DNA of 64,000 nucleotides from positions 13,828,634 to 13,892,633 of the forward strand of contig NW_004624784.1 in assembly GCF_000247695.1 (NCBI RefSeq). Reading direction: 5' to 3'. Origin of the DNA: Heterocephalus glaber. Taxonomy: Eukaryota > Chordata > Mammalia > Rodentia > Bathyergidae. Positions within the stretch are counted from its first letter, which is position 1; the number at the start of each line of letters is the position of its first letter. The notes beneath the pieces are model-generated. The model was not told the origin of the DNA and did not search any database. It saw only the letters and a program-made list of their open reading frames with translations. Positions 35,639 to 46,169 of this stretch are shown here, piece after piece. The position numbers and the translations under genes were made by a program.

Positions 35639-36607
35639 GTAGGTCTAGGAGATCACACTTGGGGTGTGAGCAGATTTTTTGTTTGTTTGCTGGTCATTCT
35701 TGGGGTGCCCAATAGGCTCTTCATAGTTAGACCGGGTCTTTTTTTTTTTTTAATTTGGTACCAGGGCTCAAACTTGGGACTTTGCGCTTGCGAGGCAGGC
35801 GGCAGAACCACTGAGCTAAATCCCTGGCCCTAGTCTGGGTCTTTTAAAAAAACATATAGCTAGAAGGAATTAAATATATGAAGATTTTTATTAGAAGAAA
35901 TGGGTGAGAAAGAAGGGGGATAACAAAGGAATGCTGAGAGTTGTCAGACTGTAAAGCAAGTCCTATGCCCATGAAGGAGAGACCGGGAAAGTTGGGCAGA
36001 ACCTTTGTAGACTGCCATGCAGTCTAAGAATGGTTTGGCAAGGTTGTCAGGAAGTCTTTGAATAAAAATTGGCTATCAGAGGTGTCTTGTGTCTCCCAGG
36101 AAGAACCCTGTCTTAGTATCTCTGCCACACTGAGTCACTGTCACTGTGGTAAGTGTGGCTTTTTCACACCACTGGATTCTAGCGCGAAGCAGCTGGGGCC
36201 TTGGTCAATTATGCTTCCTGCAGTGTATGTCTGTGAGAAACATTCTCATGACTGCCATATAGTTCTGAAATTTTGGGTAGTTGCTCTTAATGAATGTGGA
36301 GGCTTAGAAAATCCTTAGAAGCATTCAGTTCATATTCTTCATTTTAGATTAGACTTTTTTTTCTTTTTTAGTATTTGCAATTTTGCTTTCATTAAGCTGC
36401 AAGTTATAGGGATTTAAAAACATTTTAATAATTAAAACTTGGGCGTTCTCAATATAAATATTTTTATTATAATTTATTTCAGTTTTGGACTATCAGTTAA
36501 AATGAGATTTAAATGTATCTAATAATACAGAAATTTTGAGGCTCCCCCTCTCTGCTCCCAAGAATGGGTTCGATACTCCCTTGGAACTAATGACATTTCT
36601 TTAACAG
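35639..36607. other. KMT2A: Intron 4
   Basis: 969 bp, phase 1. One minus-strand ID-like SINE at 35739-35830. The remaining 780 bp shows no recognised element. Confidence 0.85.
35739..35830 (-). repeat. ID-like SINE
   Basis: Minus-strand copy flanked by (c)tgggtcttttt-like repeats. Confidence 0.9.
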
Positions 36608-36842
36608 ACAAGTCATCAATTGCTGGCTCAGAAGATGCTGAACCTCTTGCTCCACCCATCAAACCAATTAAACCTGTCACCAGAAACAAGGCACCTCAGG
36701 AACCACCAGTAAAGAAAGGACGGCGATCAAGGCGGTGTGGGCAGTGTCCCGGCTGCCAGGTCCCTGAGGACTGTGGTGTTTGCACTAATTGCTTAGACAA
36801 GCCCAAGTTTGGTGGCCGCAATATAAAGAAGCAGTGCTGCAA
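36608..36842 (+). CDS. KMT2A: KMT2A exon 5: most of the CXXC zinc finger
   Basis: This 235-bp exon lies between ttaacag and gtgagt and leaves phase 2. After a proline/lysine linker it encodes KKGRRSRRCGQCPGCQVPED and then CGVCTNC, KFGG and CC. This is the cysteine pattern of a CXXC finger, which binds nonmethylated CpG and keeps MLL1 on active promoters. The KFGG motif and zinc-binding cysteines are intact. The last zinc-ligand cysteines come from exon 6. Confidence 0.97.
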
Positions 36843-37283
36843 GTGAGTGGATCTTACTCTGAGATGCTGACCTCTCCCAGTCATGAGGTTGCTTATTTAT
36901 CTCTGGTCTAATGCAGAGATGCACTTGGAAACAAAGTGGTGATTGTATTGAATCTCCTTGAGTTGCAAGATTAGCTGCAAAATTGGACTATGTGAGGTGC
37001 TCAGGTTTGGGCTCTGCTTAAATAAATACTCTGGTACAATGTTTTCTAATAGAACGTTATGAAAATAACATAAGTGTTCTGCGTATGCTCAGTTCACTGT
37101 GGCAGTCACTAGTCATGTGGATATTAAGCACTTGGAATGTGGTTAGTGTGTCTAAAGAACTACAGCTACATTTTTTACTTCATTTAATTTTAATTAATTT
37201 AAATTTAAATAGCCATATATGACTAATAACTACCATATTAGTCATTGACACTCTGGAAAATTTCTTCTTAAAACTTGATACAA

Positions 37284-37366
37284 GGCTGGGGATTTAGTTC
37301 AGTGGTTCCAGTGCCTGCCTTGAAAGCACAAGGTCCCGAGTTCGATCCCTGGTACGAAAAAAAAAA
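37284..37366 (+). repeat. ID-like SINE
   Basis: + strand copy flanked by acttgata. Confidence 0.9.
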
Positions 37367-37506
37367 GACTTGATAGACTTAGGCATATTTATGTGTCAGA
37401 ACTGAAATCACTTTTAGGGCATGCAGGAAACTTTGGCATGTCTTGCCTAAATCTGTATGTTCTCTACCCTTTTTTAGACTCTTTTCATACAAATGGTGTG
37501 TTTTTA

Positions 37507-37590
37507 GGGCTGGGGATTTAGCTCAGTGGTCCCGCCACCTGCCTTGCAAGCAGAAGGTCCTGAGTTTGTTCTCCAGTACCAAAAAAAGAA
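37507..37590 (+). repeat. ID-like SINE
   Basis: + strand copy with a mutated B box (gtttgttctccagtacc). Confidence 0.88.
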
Positions 37591-37624
37591 AAAAGGCCTG
37601 AGTCCAGATGGTGTGCTTTTGGTT

Positions 37625-37780
37625 TTTTGGTGATGCTTATACTTTACTACTGAGTACATCTCCAATCCTTTTTGAGACAGTCTCACTAAACTGCCCAGGT
37701 TGTGCTCCAACTTGCAATCCTCCTGTCAGCCTCCCCAAGTAGCTTCAATTATAGGCATGCACCACCACACCTGGCTTGAA
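37625..37780 (-). repeat. B1-dID type dimer
   Basis: An inverted ID half (gatgcttatactttactac, gagtacatctccaatcc) is followed by an inverted B1 half ending ccaccacacctggctt. Confidence 0.68.
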
Positions 37781-37857
37781 TTTTTGGTATAGAATTTTTT
37801 AATACTCTTTCTTCCTCCCTTTATAGTCAGTTTGTAAGGCACTTTCTGCCTTCTGGA

Positions 37858-38064
37858 ATAATTTGTTTAAAATTAATCAGGAGTCACATAAACAGAAATT
37901 ATAGAGCATCTCACTAAGGTGGCCAGATAATTTGTTTAAAATTAATCAGGAGTCACATAAACAGAAATTATAGAGCATCTCACTAAGGTGGCCAGATAAT
38001 TTGTTTAAAATTAATCAGGAGTCACTTAAACAGAAATTTTACAGCATCTCACTAAGGTGCCCAG
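37858..38064. repeat. 69-bp minisatellite, three units
   Basis: Units start at 37858, 37927 and 37996, each opening ataatttgtttaaaatt and ending at the ccag near its 3' end. The first two are almost identical; the third differs at several positions. Confidence 0.95.
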
Positions 38065-38124
38065 AAAAAACTAGATATTGCTGAATGAATGAATAGCATG
38101 AAAGTGGTTAATATAAAGCATAGT

Positions 38125-38290
38125 TGAGGCAGAAGTAGGAGGATTGCAAGTTTGAGCCCAGGCTGGCCAACTTAGCAACTTAGTGAAATACTGTCGCAAA
38201 ATGAAAACCGAAGAGGAACAGGGAATGTAGGACAGTGTAAAGGCCTAGGGTTCAATATCCTGAACCATAAAAACAAACAACAACAACAAC
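38125..38290 (+). repeat. B1-dID type dimer
   Basis: A B1 half (gttgaggcagaagtaggagg ... ctgtcgcaaaa) then an ID half (ggcctagggttcaatatcc ... gaaccataaaa). Confidence 0.7.
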
Positions 38291-38524
38291 TAAAACCGTA
38301 GTTGTGGGAAACTCTGCGTTATTAACTTTAAGGAAGAGCTTCTAGAGACAAGCAGTTTTGTGCTTTGGCTGGTCTGGCCTTAAGCAAGAATCTTATCTCA
38401 GGCCCATTAATGGTAAGATGTGAATTAATTCATGTACTACAAAAAGATATATGATAGCAGGATAAAATTGCACTGAACTCAGTGGTTGGCATGGATTTAG
38501 TGCAATTTTGTTTTATTTTATTTT

Positions 38525-38614
38525 ATTATTTATTTATTTTCGGTATTGGGGATTGAATTCAGGACCTTGCGCTTGCCAGGCAGGTGTAGTGCCACTGAGC
38601 TACATCCCCAGCCC
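38525..38614 (-). repeat. ID-like SINE (gctacatcc subtype)
   Basis: Minus-strand copy beginning cggtattggggattgaattc. Confidence 0.87.
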
Positions 38615-38847
38615 TTGGTATAATTTTAGACTTCAAGTTAAGTTTGAGTTTCATTACATTTAAATTGAGGGGTGAAATATCTATTAAAGCCATGAGATAT
38701 ACCTGTAGCATTATAGAGGCGGACAAAGGACTTTGGAGATTTCAGTCCATTTTGTGTAAATATGAATATAAAATCTCATAAAGAACCAGTATAAGAAATA
38801 TTAACTGATCATTATGTGTGTGATGCTAGTCAATATTGAGTTACAAT

Positions 38848-39038
38848 GACTTGCAAGTGCAAAGACCAGAGTTCAATCCCCAGTACCAAAAAAAAATCAC
38901 AAATATTGAGTTACGAGAGCCTCATATCAATTTGAGTCTCATATCAAAAATATTTCGAGGGCCGGGGATTTAGCTCAGCGACACCATGCACAAGCACAAG
39001 GTACTGAGTTCGATGTCCGGTACTGGAAAAAAAATTTT
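38848..39038 (+). repeat. Truncated and full ID-like SINEs
   Basis: A 5'-truncated copy (38848-38898) starts at cttgcaagtg yet is flanked by aatattgagttac, so it inserted already truncated. A second, internally deleted copy spans 38959-39038. Confidence 0.85.
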
Positions 39039-39107
39039 TTATTTTAATATTTGTTCCTTTTAGATCCTAAAGGCGAGTAAAATTGCTGATCGAAGGATTT
39101 TTATCTT

Positions 39108-39188
39108 ATTTTTTGGTACCAGGGATCAAACTTGGGTCCTTGCGCTTGCACAGCAGGCGGCAAAACCACTGAGCTAAATCCCCAGCCC
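39108..39188 (-). repeat. ID-like SINE
   Basis: Minus-strand copy ending gctaaatccccagccc, flanked by ttgatc-aaggattt repeats. Confidence 0.88.
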
Positions 39189-39364
39189 ATTGATCCAAGG
39201 ATTTCAAAGGCTCACATTTAACCTAAGTAATGAACAGTCCTTGTTTCAGCTGTCAAAATGAACTAGAATAAACTTCACTGATTCTTACAGACAAATGAAT
39301 ACTTGTTTCATTTGCTTTCCTTTTAAATGCAATTTATCCTATGGTTTGTCCCATGTCATCCTAG

Positions 39365-39429
39365 GATGAGAAAATGTCAGAATCTACAGTGGATGCCTTC
39401 CAAAGCCTACCTTCAGAAACAAGCTAAAG
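39365..39429 (+). CDS. KMT2A: KMT2A exon 6: end of the CXXC domain
   Basis: This 65-bp exon is bounded by catcctag and gtaatg. Its first base completes the lysine of CCK. It encodes MRKCQNLQWMPSKAYLQKQAK, which closes the CXXC finger with its final cysteine and the LQWMPSK tail, and leaves phase 1. Confidence 0.95.
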
Positions 39430-39953
39430 GTAATGTTGTGAAAAGGTCTTCCCCCAAATACTTCCTGCTTTAATGTCATATAGCTACATATGTTCGGTAT
39501 AAAGAGAGTAGTAGGGTCTTTTTTATCATAAAATACTGCTTTTTCATGGGCAAATGGTGGTTATTGAAGGTGGATGATAGATACATGGGAGTTCAACTCT
39601 TGCCTGTATTTGGGGATATGTTTGGAAATTTCCATAGTAAATTTATTTTTAATGTCATATAAAAATTATAATTCATCCCATTTCCTAGAGTAATGAAAGT
39701 AAGCTCAATCCTCAGCCCAAGAAGGGATTTCTTGAACTAACTTTATTATTTATTTTCCTTGTAGTGCTGGGGATAGAACCCAGGGCCTCGCACCTGCTAC
39801 TTCATTTGATCAATACAGCACTAATTCTTTGAGCCTTGCAGTTGCCAGCTTTAGCTGCAGGAAAATGAGAAAAAGATTATGTTATATTTCCATAAGTCTG
39901 TTTAACAAAAGTTTTGCTCACTTATAGATGGATGATCTTATTTTGTTCCCTAG
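39430..39953. other. KMT2A: Intron 6
   Basis: 524 bp, phase 1. Contains one copy of the sequence duplicated in intron 8 (39729-39801). Confidence 0.85.
39729..39801. repeat. Copy 1 of a 72-bp intron 6/intron 8 duplication
   Basis: atttcttgaactaactttat and onward to ctcgcacctgct is repeated almost exactly at 40917-40989. Confidence 0.9.
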
Positions 39954-40322
39954 CTGTGAAAAAGAAAGAGAAAAAGTCAAAGACCAGTGAAAAGAAAGAG
40001 AGCACTGTGGTGAAGAATGTGGTGGACTCTAATCAGAAACCCCCCCCATCAGCACGAGAGGATCCTGCCCCAAAGAAGAGTAGTAGCGAGCCTCCTCCAA
40101 GAAAGCCAGCGGAAGAGAAGAGTGAAGAAGGGAGTGCCTCTGTCCCCGGGCCTGAATCCAAACAAGTTGCCACTCCAGCTTCCAGAAAGTCCAGCAAGCA
40201 GGTCTCACAGCCAGCCCCTGTCATCCCCCCTCAGCCACCTACCACAGGACCACCACGAAAAGAAGCTCCCAAAACCACACCGAATGAGCCCAAGAAAAAG
40301 CAGCCTCCACCCCCAGAGTCAG
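39954..40322 (+). CDS. KMT2A: KMT2A exon 7: lysine/proline-rich linker
   Basis: This 369-bp exon starts after gttccctag and ends ESG before gtgagt, phase 1. It encodes a disordered linker between CXXC and the PHD cluster, rich in Lys, Ser and Pro (PPQPPTTGPPRK, KKKQPPPPESG). From memory, the human linker reads KKDSKESSVV where this one reads KKESTVV, so this exon looks three codons shorter. Other differences are ordinary substitutions. Confidence 0.96.
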
Positions 40323-40618
40323 GTGAGTGAAGAAGGCAGAAAGGATGGGTGAACACAGGTGATAGGAGAAAAGCCCTGGTGTCTGAAACCGCATTTGGAA
40401 ACCTGAAATGTTTTAAGTCTTCAAGAGAATTAACTCTTTTTAAACTGTTATATAATAACAAAGAAATAGAAGCCAAAAAAAAAGGTTACAGATATTGCCT
40501 TGATTTCCTATTTGAAGCCTATTTTGGTTTGGTTTTTTAAAGCTTCTCTTTTCACAGGCCAGTACAGCGTAACACAGTCATTGCCAGCACTGACTACAAT
40601 CTGTTTTGAATTCTTTAG

Positions 40619-40692
40619 GTCCAGAGCAAAGCAAACAGAAAAAAGTGGCTCCCCGCCCAAGTATCCCTGTAAAACAAAAACCAAAAGAAAAG
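40619..40692 (+). CDS. KMT2A: KMT2A exon 8: start of breakpoint cluster region
   Basis: This 74-bp exon lies between ttctttag and gtaagg. It encodes PEQSKQKKVAPRPSIPVKQK and PKEK and leaves phase 0. In human leukaemia nomenclature this is the first exon of the 8.3-kb breakpoint cluster region (established knowledge). Confidence 0.95.
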
Positions 40693-41799
40693 GTAAGGCG
40701 GGCCTTTGTTTCTCTACCACTTCTCACAGATGGGTTCTATTCAGTAGGTAAAAGCCTTGTCCTTGACATTTGCATGATCAAGTGAAACTGCTTTTCTGTT
40801 TCTGTGTAGATGGCAAGGGTTGGGATTTCTTTTTTTTCTTTTTTTTGGTACTGGGGATCAAACTCAGAACCAGGCAGGTGCGGTGCCACTGAGCTCAATC
40901 CCTGGACCAACAAGGAATTTCTTGAACTAACTTTATTATTTATTTTCCTTGTAGTGCTGGGGATAGAACCCAGGGCCTCACACCTGCTAAGCAAGCATTC
41001 TGCCCTCAAGCTACACCCCAGCCCTCTTTGAACTAACTTTAGAATTAACTGTGTCTTTTTTGGTCTCTTTCTCTTTTTGCTGTCTCCTTCTTTATATCCC
41101 TACATGTTATAGCCTAGGAATCTGCTTATTGTTTTTTGCAATTTTCTCAGCAGACTGTAACAATATTTATAAAAATCACCCATACATGTGTCTACTACTT
41201 TGATTTTTTTTATTATTATTATTATTTTTTTTTTTTTTTGGTACCGGGGATTGAACTACAGTCCTTGCACTTGCGCAGCAGGCAGTGAAACCACTGAGCT
41301 AAATCCCCGGCCCCTTACTATTTCGATTTATTATAGAGACAGGATTTACAAATTCTCTGAAGATTACTTTTCTGTTTCTATAGAATACTTATATTAGAAA
41401 CATGTTTTCCAGATCTGTTAATAAAATTTGGCATTTTCATTATCATCTGTTACAACTGTGAAGGTAAATAGGATGTGTTTGGGACCTGTGCTTGTGAGGC
41501 AGATGCCGGAACCACTGAACTAAATCCCTGGCCTGGATGTGGTTTTTTTTTTTTTAATTAAAAAAAATTTTTTTTTGAGACAGGGTATCACTATATAGTT
41601 TCAGGCTGACCTTGAACTCGTAGTGATCCTCCTGCCTCCGCCTCCTGAGTGCTGGGAATATAGTAGTTTTGTTGTTTTTTTTTTTTTTGGTACTGGGGAT
41701 TGAACTCGGGTCCTTATGCTTGAGAGGCAGGCGGCAGAACCACTGACCTAAATCCCTGGCCCAGTAGTTTTGTTTTATATTCATTTTTTGTTTCCATAG
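40693..41799. other. KMT2A: Intron 8
   Basis: 1,107 bp, phase 0. Minus-strand ID-like copies lie at 40825-40907, 41225-41314, 41477-41534 (truncated) and 41671-41761. An old ID lies at 40950-41025 and a minus-strand B1 at 41543-41663. More than half of the intron is SINE. Confidence 0.87.
40917..41038 (-). repeat. Old ID SINE and copy 2 of the 72-bp duplication
   Basis: An inverted ID-type remnant (gctggggatagaacccaggg ... ctacaccccagccct) with ttgaactaactttag on both sides as target duplication. Its left part is the sequence shared with intron 6. Confidence 0.85.
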
Positions 41800-41931
41800 G
41801 AAAAACCACCACCAGTCAGTAAGCCAGAGAATGCAGGCACTTTGAACATCCTCAGCACTCTCTCCAATGGCAATAGCTCTAAGCAAAAAATCGCAGCAGA
41901 TGGAGTCCACAGAATCAGAGTGGACTTTAAG
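41800..41931 (+). CDS. KMT2A: KMT2A exon 9
   Basis: This 132-bp exon is phase 0 on both sides (tttccatag / gtaaaa). It encodes EKPPPVSKPENAGTLNILST through VHRIRVDFK, with the linker motif LNILSTLSNGNSSKQK. The symmetric phase makes it removable without a frame shift. Confidence 0.96.
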
Positions 41932-42482
41932 GTAAAAATGTTTAATCATCATGGAGTTTATTGGCATGTATTGGCATGCACTTTAAATAAAGAAAATGGT
42001 GCTACTACTAATGGTATGGAAAGAGGAAATCAGCACCAACTAGAGGAATAAATAAGAACTAAAGTTAGCAGGTGAGTTCAGGTGTTGGGAGCGCTCTAGT
42101 CAGTGTCGTACTATAATGTCATTGATTGTGAACAAAATGATGACAGCCATTGAAATGCACTACTTGTAATGCCCTGAGCATTATATGAGAAAATTACTTC
42201 ACACAGGAATGAGCAAACCATTATGGTTGCTTGAATTAATAAAATGAAGGAAATTCAGTCCCAGTATATCTTTGCTGTATATTTAGCTAGAATTCAAACA
42301 GTAGATGAGCCTTTTGCTAGTTTATGCCTGAGATTAAAATTTTTTAAACCAGCAGTTATTTTTGGATTCATTGAAATGAAATACTCTTGATATTCAGATG
42401 TCACTGCTATGTCTTTGCATTCTTATTTTGTCATTGTAAAACTTTTCATAAGTGATCGCAATCTCTCTCCCCCACCCTACAG
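41932..42482. other. KMT2A: Intron 9
   Basis: 551 bp, phase 0. No repeat recognised. Confidence 0.7.
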
Positions 42483-42596
42483 GAGGATTGTGAAGCAGAA
42501 AATGTGTGGGAGATGGGAGGCTTAGGAATCTTGACCTCTGTTCCTATAACACCCAGGGTGGTTTGCTTTCTCTGTGCCAGTAGTGGCCACGTGGAG
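42483..42596 (+). CDS. KMT2A: KMT2A exon 10: start of PHD1
   Basis: This 114-bp exon is phase 0 on both sides, between a pyrimidine-rich acceptor (ctcccccaccctacag) and gtaagg. It encodes EDCEAENVWEMGGLGILTSV through CFLCASSGHVE, giving the first CxxC zinc ligands of PHD1. Its 38 residues match the segment absent from a known human isoform, as I recall it, which fits clean exon skipping. Confidence 0.96.
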
Positions 42597-42919
42597 GTAA
42601 GGCTTTTTTGTATCCTAGGAAGTGTTAACAGTGGATTATTTTGCTGTGGATGAAAGAAATTGTTGTGTTCTCTTTTACTGGCATTTGGGAGCAGGTACTA
42701 TTTCCTTGTTTAAACCAGCTAGTGAGATATTTTTGAATGTTTTAAAAATTTTGGGAAGGAATCTACTACTTTTTAGAGTAGCAAATAGTCTCACCTTTTA
42801 AATTCAGTCTTTATTAAAGTTCTGATTTTTCTGCTGAATGTCCAAATATGGGAAAAATTCTAAGTGTTCTATAAAGAGAGACTGTTGTTTATATTGGCTG
42901 TCAAAGTTCTCAGCAATTA

Positions 42920-43118
42920 CAGGGGACCCTCAAGTTATGACCAGCCTGACATACGAACAACTTGGGTTAACTAGGTTAATGGAATATTCATCTGCCTCTT
43001 GTTATCTATAGCTTATACTCAGGTAAACATCCAAATTTCAGGTATATTGACTTACAACCAACCTTAGTTATAAGCAGCCCTTGGGAACTGATCAAGTTCA
43101 TAAGTCAAGGGTCCACTA
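42920..43118. mobile_element. Tigger-like MITE, 199 bp
   Basis: Palindromic element: left CAGGGGACCCTCAAGTTATGA, right (reverse complement) TAGTGGACCCTTGACTTATGA, with TA at both flanks. Interior gcttataactaagg type inverted pairing. Confidence 0.75.
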
Positions 43119-43419
43119 TAATTTTAAAAAGAAACAATGAGAAAGTACCTGTAGAAGTGGGTACTTTCTGGTGGTGAAAATAGAAATTAATTACACTCTT
43201 TCTGAGTGTGTTGTTTACAGATAATATGTGTGTTAATCATTAAAACAGGTACAGTACCCTCTAACAGTTGCATTCCAAGTGTTTATCTTTTATCCAGTAA
43301 TTAGATAAATTGGCAAGCACATGTGTATGTGTGTGAGAAAAAGTTTATTTCAGCATTTTTTGATAAAAAATTAGAAACAACTCAAAAGTCTGTCAGTAGA
43401 GTCTTGAATTAAAGAATTA

Positions 43420-43815
43420 CAGTAGCTAGGCATGGTGGCACATGCATGTAATCCCAGCACTCTGAGAGGCTGAGGGAGGAGGATCATCATGGGTTCAAGG
43501 CCAACCTGGGCTACATAGGGAGACCCTATCTCAAAAAAACAAAAAAAAGAAAGAAAATTATAGAATGTCTGTAATCCCATCACTCAGGAGGCAGAGGCAG
43601 GAGGATTACTGGGAGTTCACTGTCAGCCTGGGCTGCATAATGAATCCAAAGCCATAATAAACTACATAGCAACACCCTGTCTCAAAACAGAAAGATAGGA
43701 AGCTAGGTGTGATGATGCATGCCAGGGATCCCAGCACTCAGGGGGCTGAGGAGGGTTGCTGGGACTTTGCAGCCTGGGCTACATAGTGAGACCTTGTCTA
43801 AAAACAAAACAAAAC
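43420..43815 (+). repeat. Three consecutive B1 SINEs
   Basis: + strand B1 copies at about 43420-43553, 43570-43690 (left end missing) and 43700-43815, followed by a short TA/CA repeat. Confidence 0.87.
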
Positions 43816-43889
43816 AAATATATATATACACACGTACACACATGCACAGGAGAAATATGGAAGGATTAACACCAAACTATTCTAGTTGT

Positions 43890-44046
43890 TTTTTTTTTCT
43901 TTTCATTACTGGGGATTGAACTTGGGACCTTGCACTTGGGAGGCAGGCACCAGAACCATTGAGCTAAATCCCCGGCCAAGTTGGGGTTTTTTTTTTGTTT
44001 TGTTTTGTTTTTTGGTACCGGAGTTCGAACTCGGGTCCTTGCATTT
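43890..44046 (-). repeat. Two ID-like SINEs, one truncated
   Basis: A complete minus-strand copy to 43977 is followed by a copy that stops after ggtccttgca. The target sequence aacaccaaactatt is seen at 43869 and 44049. Confidence 0.85.
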
Positions 44047-44854
44047 ATAACACCAAACTATTAAGAGCATGGTTGGATTATGAGCAAGCTTTATTTTCTA
44101 TGTCTCAGCTTTTTTAGTTTTTTTGCAATATGAGAAAGAACGAAAATAGTAGCATAGTTTTAAATAGGAAGCAGTATTTTGTCATTCATAAGGGATGTAA
44201 CCAAGACCTATACGATTCTCAAATTTACTTAGCTAATTATTACATAAAATATGAACTCAGTGGTCAAAAGACAATCAAAGGCCTAGTCAAAATCTGGATT
44301 TTGAGCAACCAGGGCCACTCATATACTAGATAAGAGATTCAGTTCTGCCCACTGCTGTTTTAAATTATGCATTGCAAAACTGAATTGTTAGCGTGTACAA
44401 GGCTTTGGCTTCAACACTCCATTCCCACCCCTAAATGTTGCCTGATACTCATTCATTAAGCAGATATTTTCCTTATTGCTGTTATGAACAAACAAGACTT
44501 GTATAAGTGAAGGAGTTATTTCAGATATCACCAAGACTAGGAATATCCCATCTACAAGTGCCAAGGGTCTTCTTTATCTCTTCTCTTTTCCTCCATGATC
44601 TAATGCTTTGTATTCACATGTACACTGCTCACAAGAATAATTTAACAATATTTTGTTGCATAGTTCTTCAACTGTGATTAAATGATATTTTTTCAGGATG
44701 TAATTGTTCCAATGTAAATCATATATGTTGTGCACTACAGTCTCTAGGATTCCTAGAAACTGAGTTAGGGAATAAATAGTATACTACTGTTGCCCTCCTA
44801 AAACATGACCAGTGCATGATGTATTCTCCATTCAAATTTTAAAACTTTCCATAT

Positions 44855-45220
44855 TCATATGGTTTCAGATTTATAGAAAAACCATAAAAGTACAAAGAAT
44901 TCCCATGTACCCTTCTCTCAGGTTCTCCAGGTGTTAATATTTTATATTTTCTTTATTTCTTTGTATATATTTTGCAGAATAAGAAATATGTACCCATACA
45001 TGTTAAATACCGACATTCTTTTTCTAAAACTTTGAAAGCAAGTAGTAGACATATGCCCCTTTGCTTCTAGCTGTTATAGTATATATTTCCTAAAGTCAAG
45101 AATACTCCATTATCTAACCACAGTGTAATGACCAAAACCAGGAAATTAACATTTGAGAATTACTGTTGTCTGTAGACCTTATTTAGATTTGACCAATTGT
45201 CTCAGTTTATTTTGGGGAAT
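44855..45220 (+). repeat. Old L1 (L1M) 3' region
   Basis: tagaaaaaccataaaagtac, cccatgtacccttctctcag and gaccaattgtctcagttt follow the order of an ancient L1 3' UTR as I remember it. Confidence 0.5.
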
Positions 45221-45519
45221 AGACGTTCTGGGTTATCCTCAGTACTTTTGAAAATCTTATATGAAAATGACTTATTTTTTAAATTACAAATGAAAAGGAT
45301 AAAAGCAGCTTACAATTGGACCTTTAGAACCCTTCCTCTTCTCCCCTACCCAACTGGTTTACATTCCCATATTCTTTGTTTATATTCTCATGGTTCTTAG
45401 CACATTCTATTAAATCTTACAGTAATATTTTACTTTATAATTATTATTACTACTGTTTCCCCTGAATATCCTGTATTATCCAATTTATGCCTAATTCAGT
45501 ATATTGATTGTTTTTTGTG

Positions 45520-45601
45520 GGTTTTTTTGGTACTGGGGATCGAACTCGGGTCTTATGCTTGCGAGGCTGGTGGTGGAACCACTGAGCTAAATCCCCAGCC
45601 C
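45520..45601 (-). repeat. ID-like SINE
   Basis: Minus-strand copy flanked by cctaattcagtatattga on both sides. Confidence 0.93.
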
Positions 45602-45625
45602 TAATTCAGTATATTGAATTAAATA

Positions 45626-45921
45626 TAGCTTGAGTGTTTCTTATCTAAAATATTTGAGACCAGAAATGTTTTGGACATTTTTTTAAATTTTGGAATATTT
45701 GCAGGTACATAATGAGATATCTTAGGGATATGACCCAAATCTAAACATGAAATTCATTTGTTTCATATATACCTTACACATAACTTAAAGGCAATTTTAT
45801 GAGGTATTTTAAATTTATGCATGAAACAAAGTCTGTATATTAAAGTTGAAGCTCCCGTGTGGAATTTTCCACTTGTAGCAATTTTGGATTTCAGATTTTC
45901 AGGTTATGGATGCTCAGTCTG
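45626..45921. mobile_element. Tigger7/MER44-like element
   Basis: gaccagaaatgttttggac, aatgagatatcttagggata and tttcagattttcaggttatg follow the order of a Tigger/MER44-type element from memory. TA flanks both ends. Confidence 0.6.
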
Positions 45922-46022
45922 TATATGCCAATGCAATCTAAAACTCAAAGTATGTTATATGGTTGATATTTCTTTCCACATGTAATTGAACACACTTCTA
46001 TGTTTCTATCTTCTTTCTGTAG

Positions 46023-46169
46023 TTTGTGTACTGCCAAGTGTGTTGTGAGCCCTTCCATAAATTTTGTTTAGAGGAGAGTGAGCGCCCTCTGGAGGACCAG
46101 CTGGAAAATTGGTGTTGTCGTCGCTGCAAGTTTTGTCATGTTTGTGGAAGGCAGCATCAGGCTACAAAG
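46023..46169 (+). CDS. KMT2A: KMT2A exon 11: PHD1 and start of PHD2
   Basis: This 147-bp exon is phase 0 on both sides (ttctttctgtag / gtatag). It encodes FVYCQVCCEPFHKFCLEESE, then CCRRCKFCHVCGRQHQATK. The Cys/His pattern completes PHD1 and opens PHD2. The donor gtatag lacks G at +5 and looks only moderate. Confidence 0.96.

Larger units (their letters stand above)
36843..39364. other. KMT2A: Intron 5
   Basis: 2,522 bp, phase 2. It holds two + strand ID-like copies, two B1+ID dimers in opposite orientation, a three-unit 69-bp minisatellite and four further ID-type copies. Confidence 0.85.
42597..46022. other. KMT2A: Intron 10
   Basis: 3,426 bp, phase 0, the largest intron of the breakpoint region. 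It holds a Tigger-like MITE, three consecutive B1s, ID-like copies at 43890-43977, 43986-44046 (truncated) and 45520-45601, an old L1 piece and a second Tigger-like element. Confidence 0.85.

Noticed and set aside
37858..38064. CRISPR-like array
   Set aside because: Contiguous 69-bp tandem units without spacers in a mammalian intron; a minisatellite.
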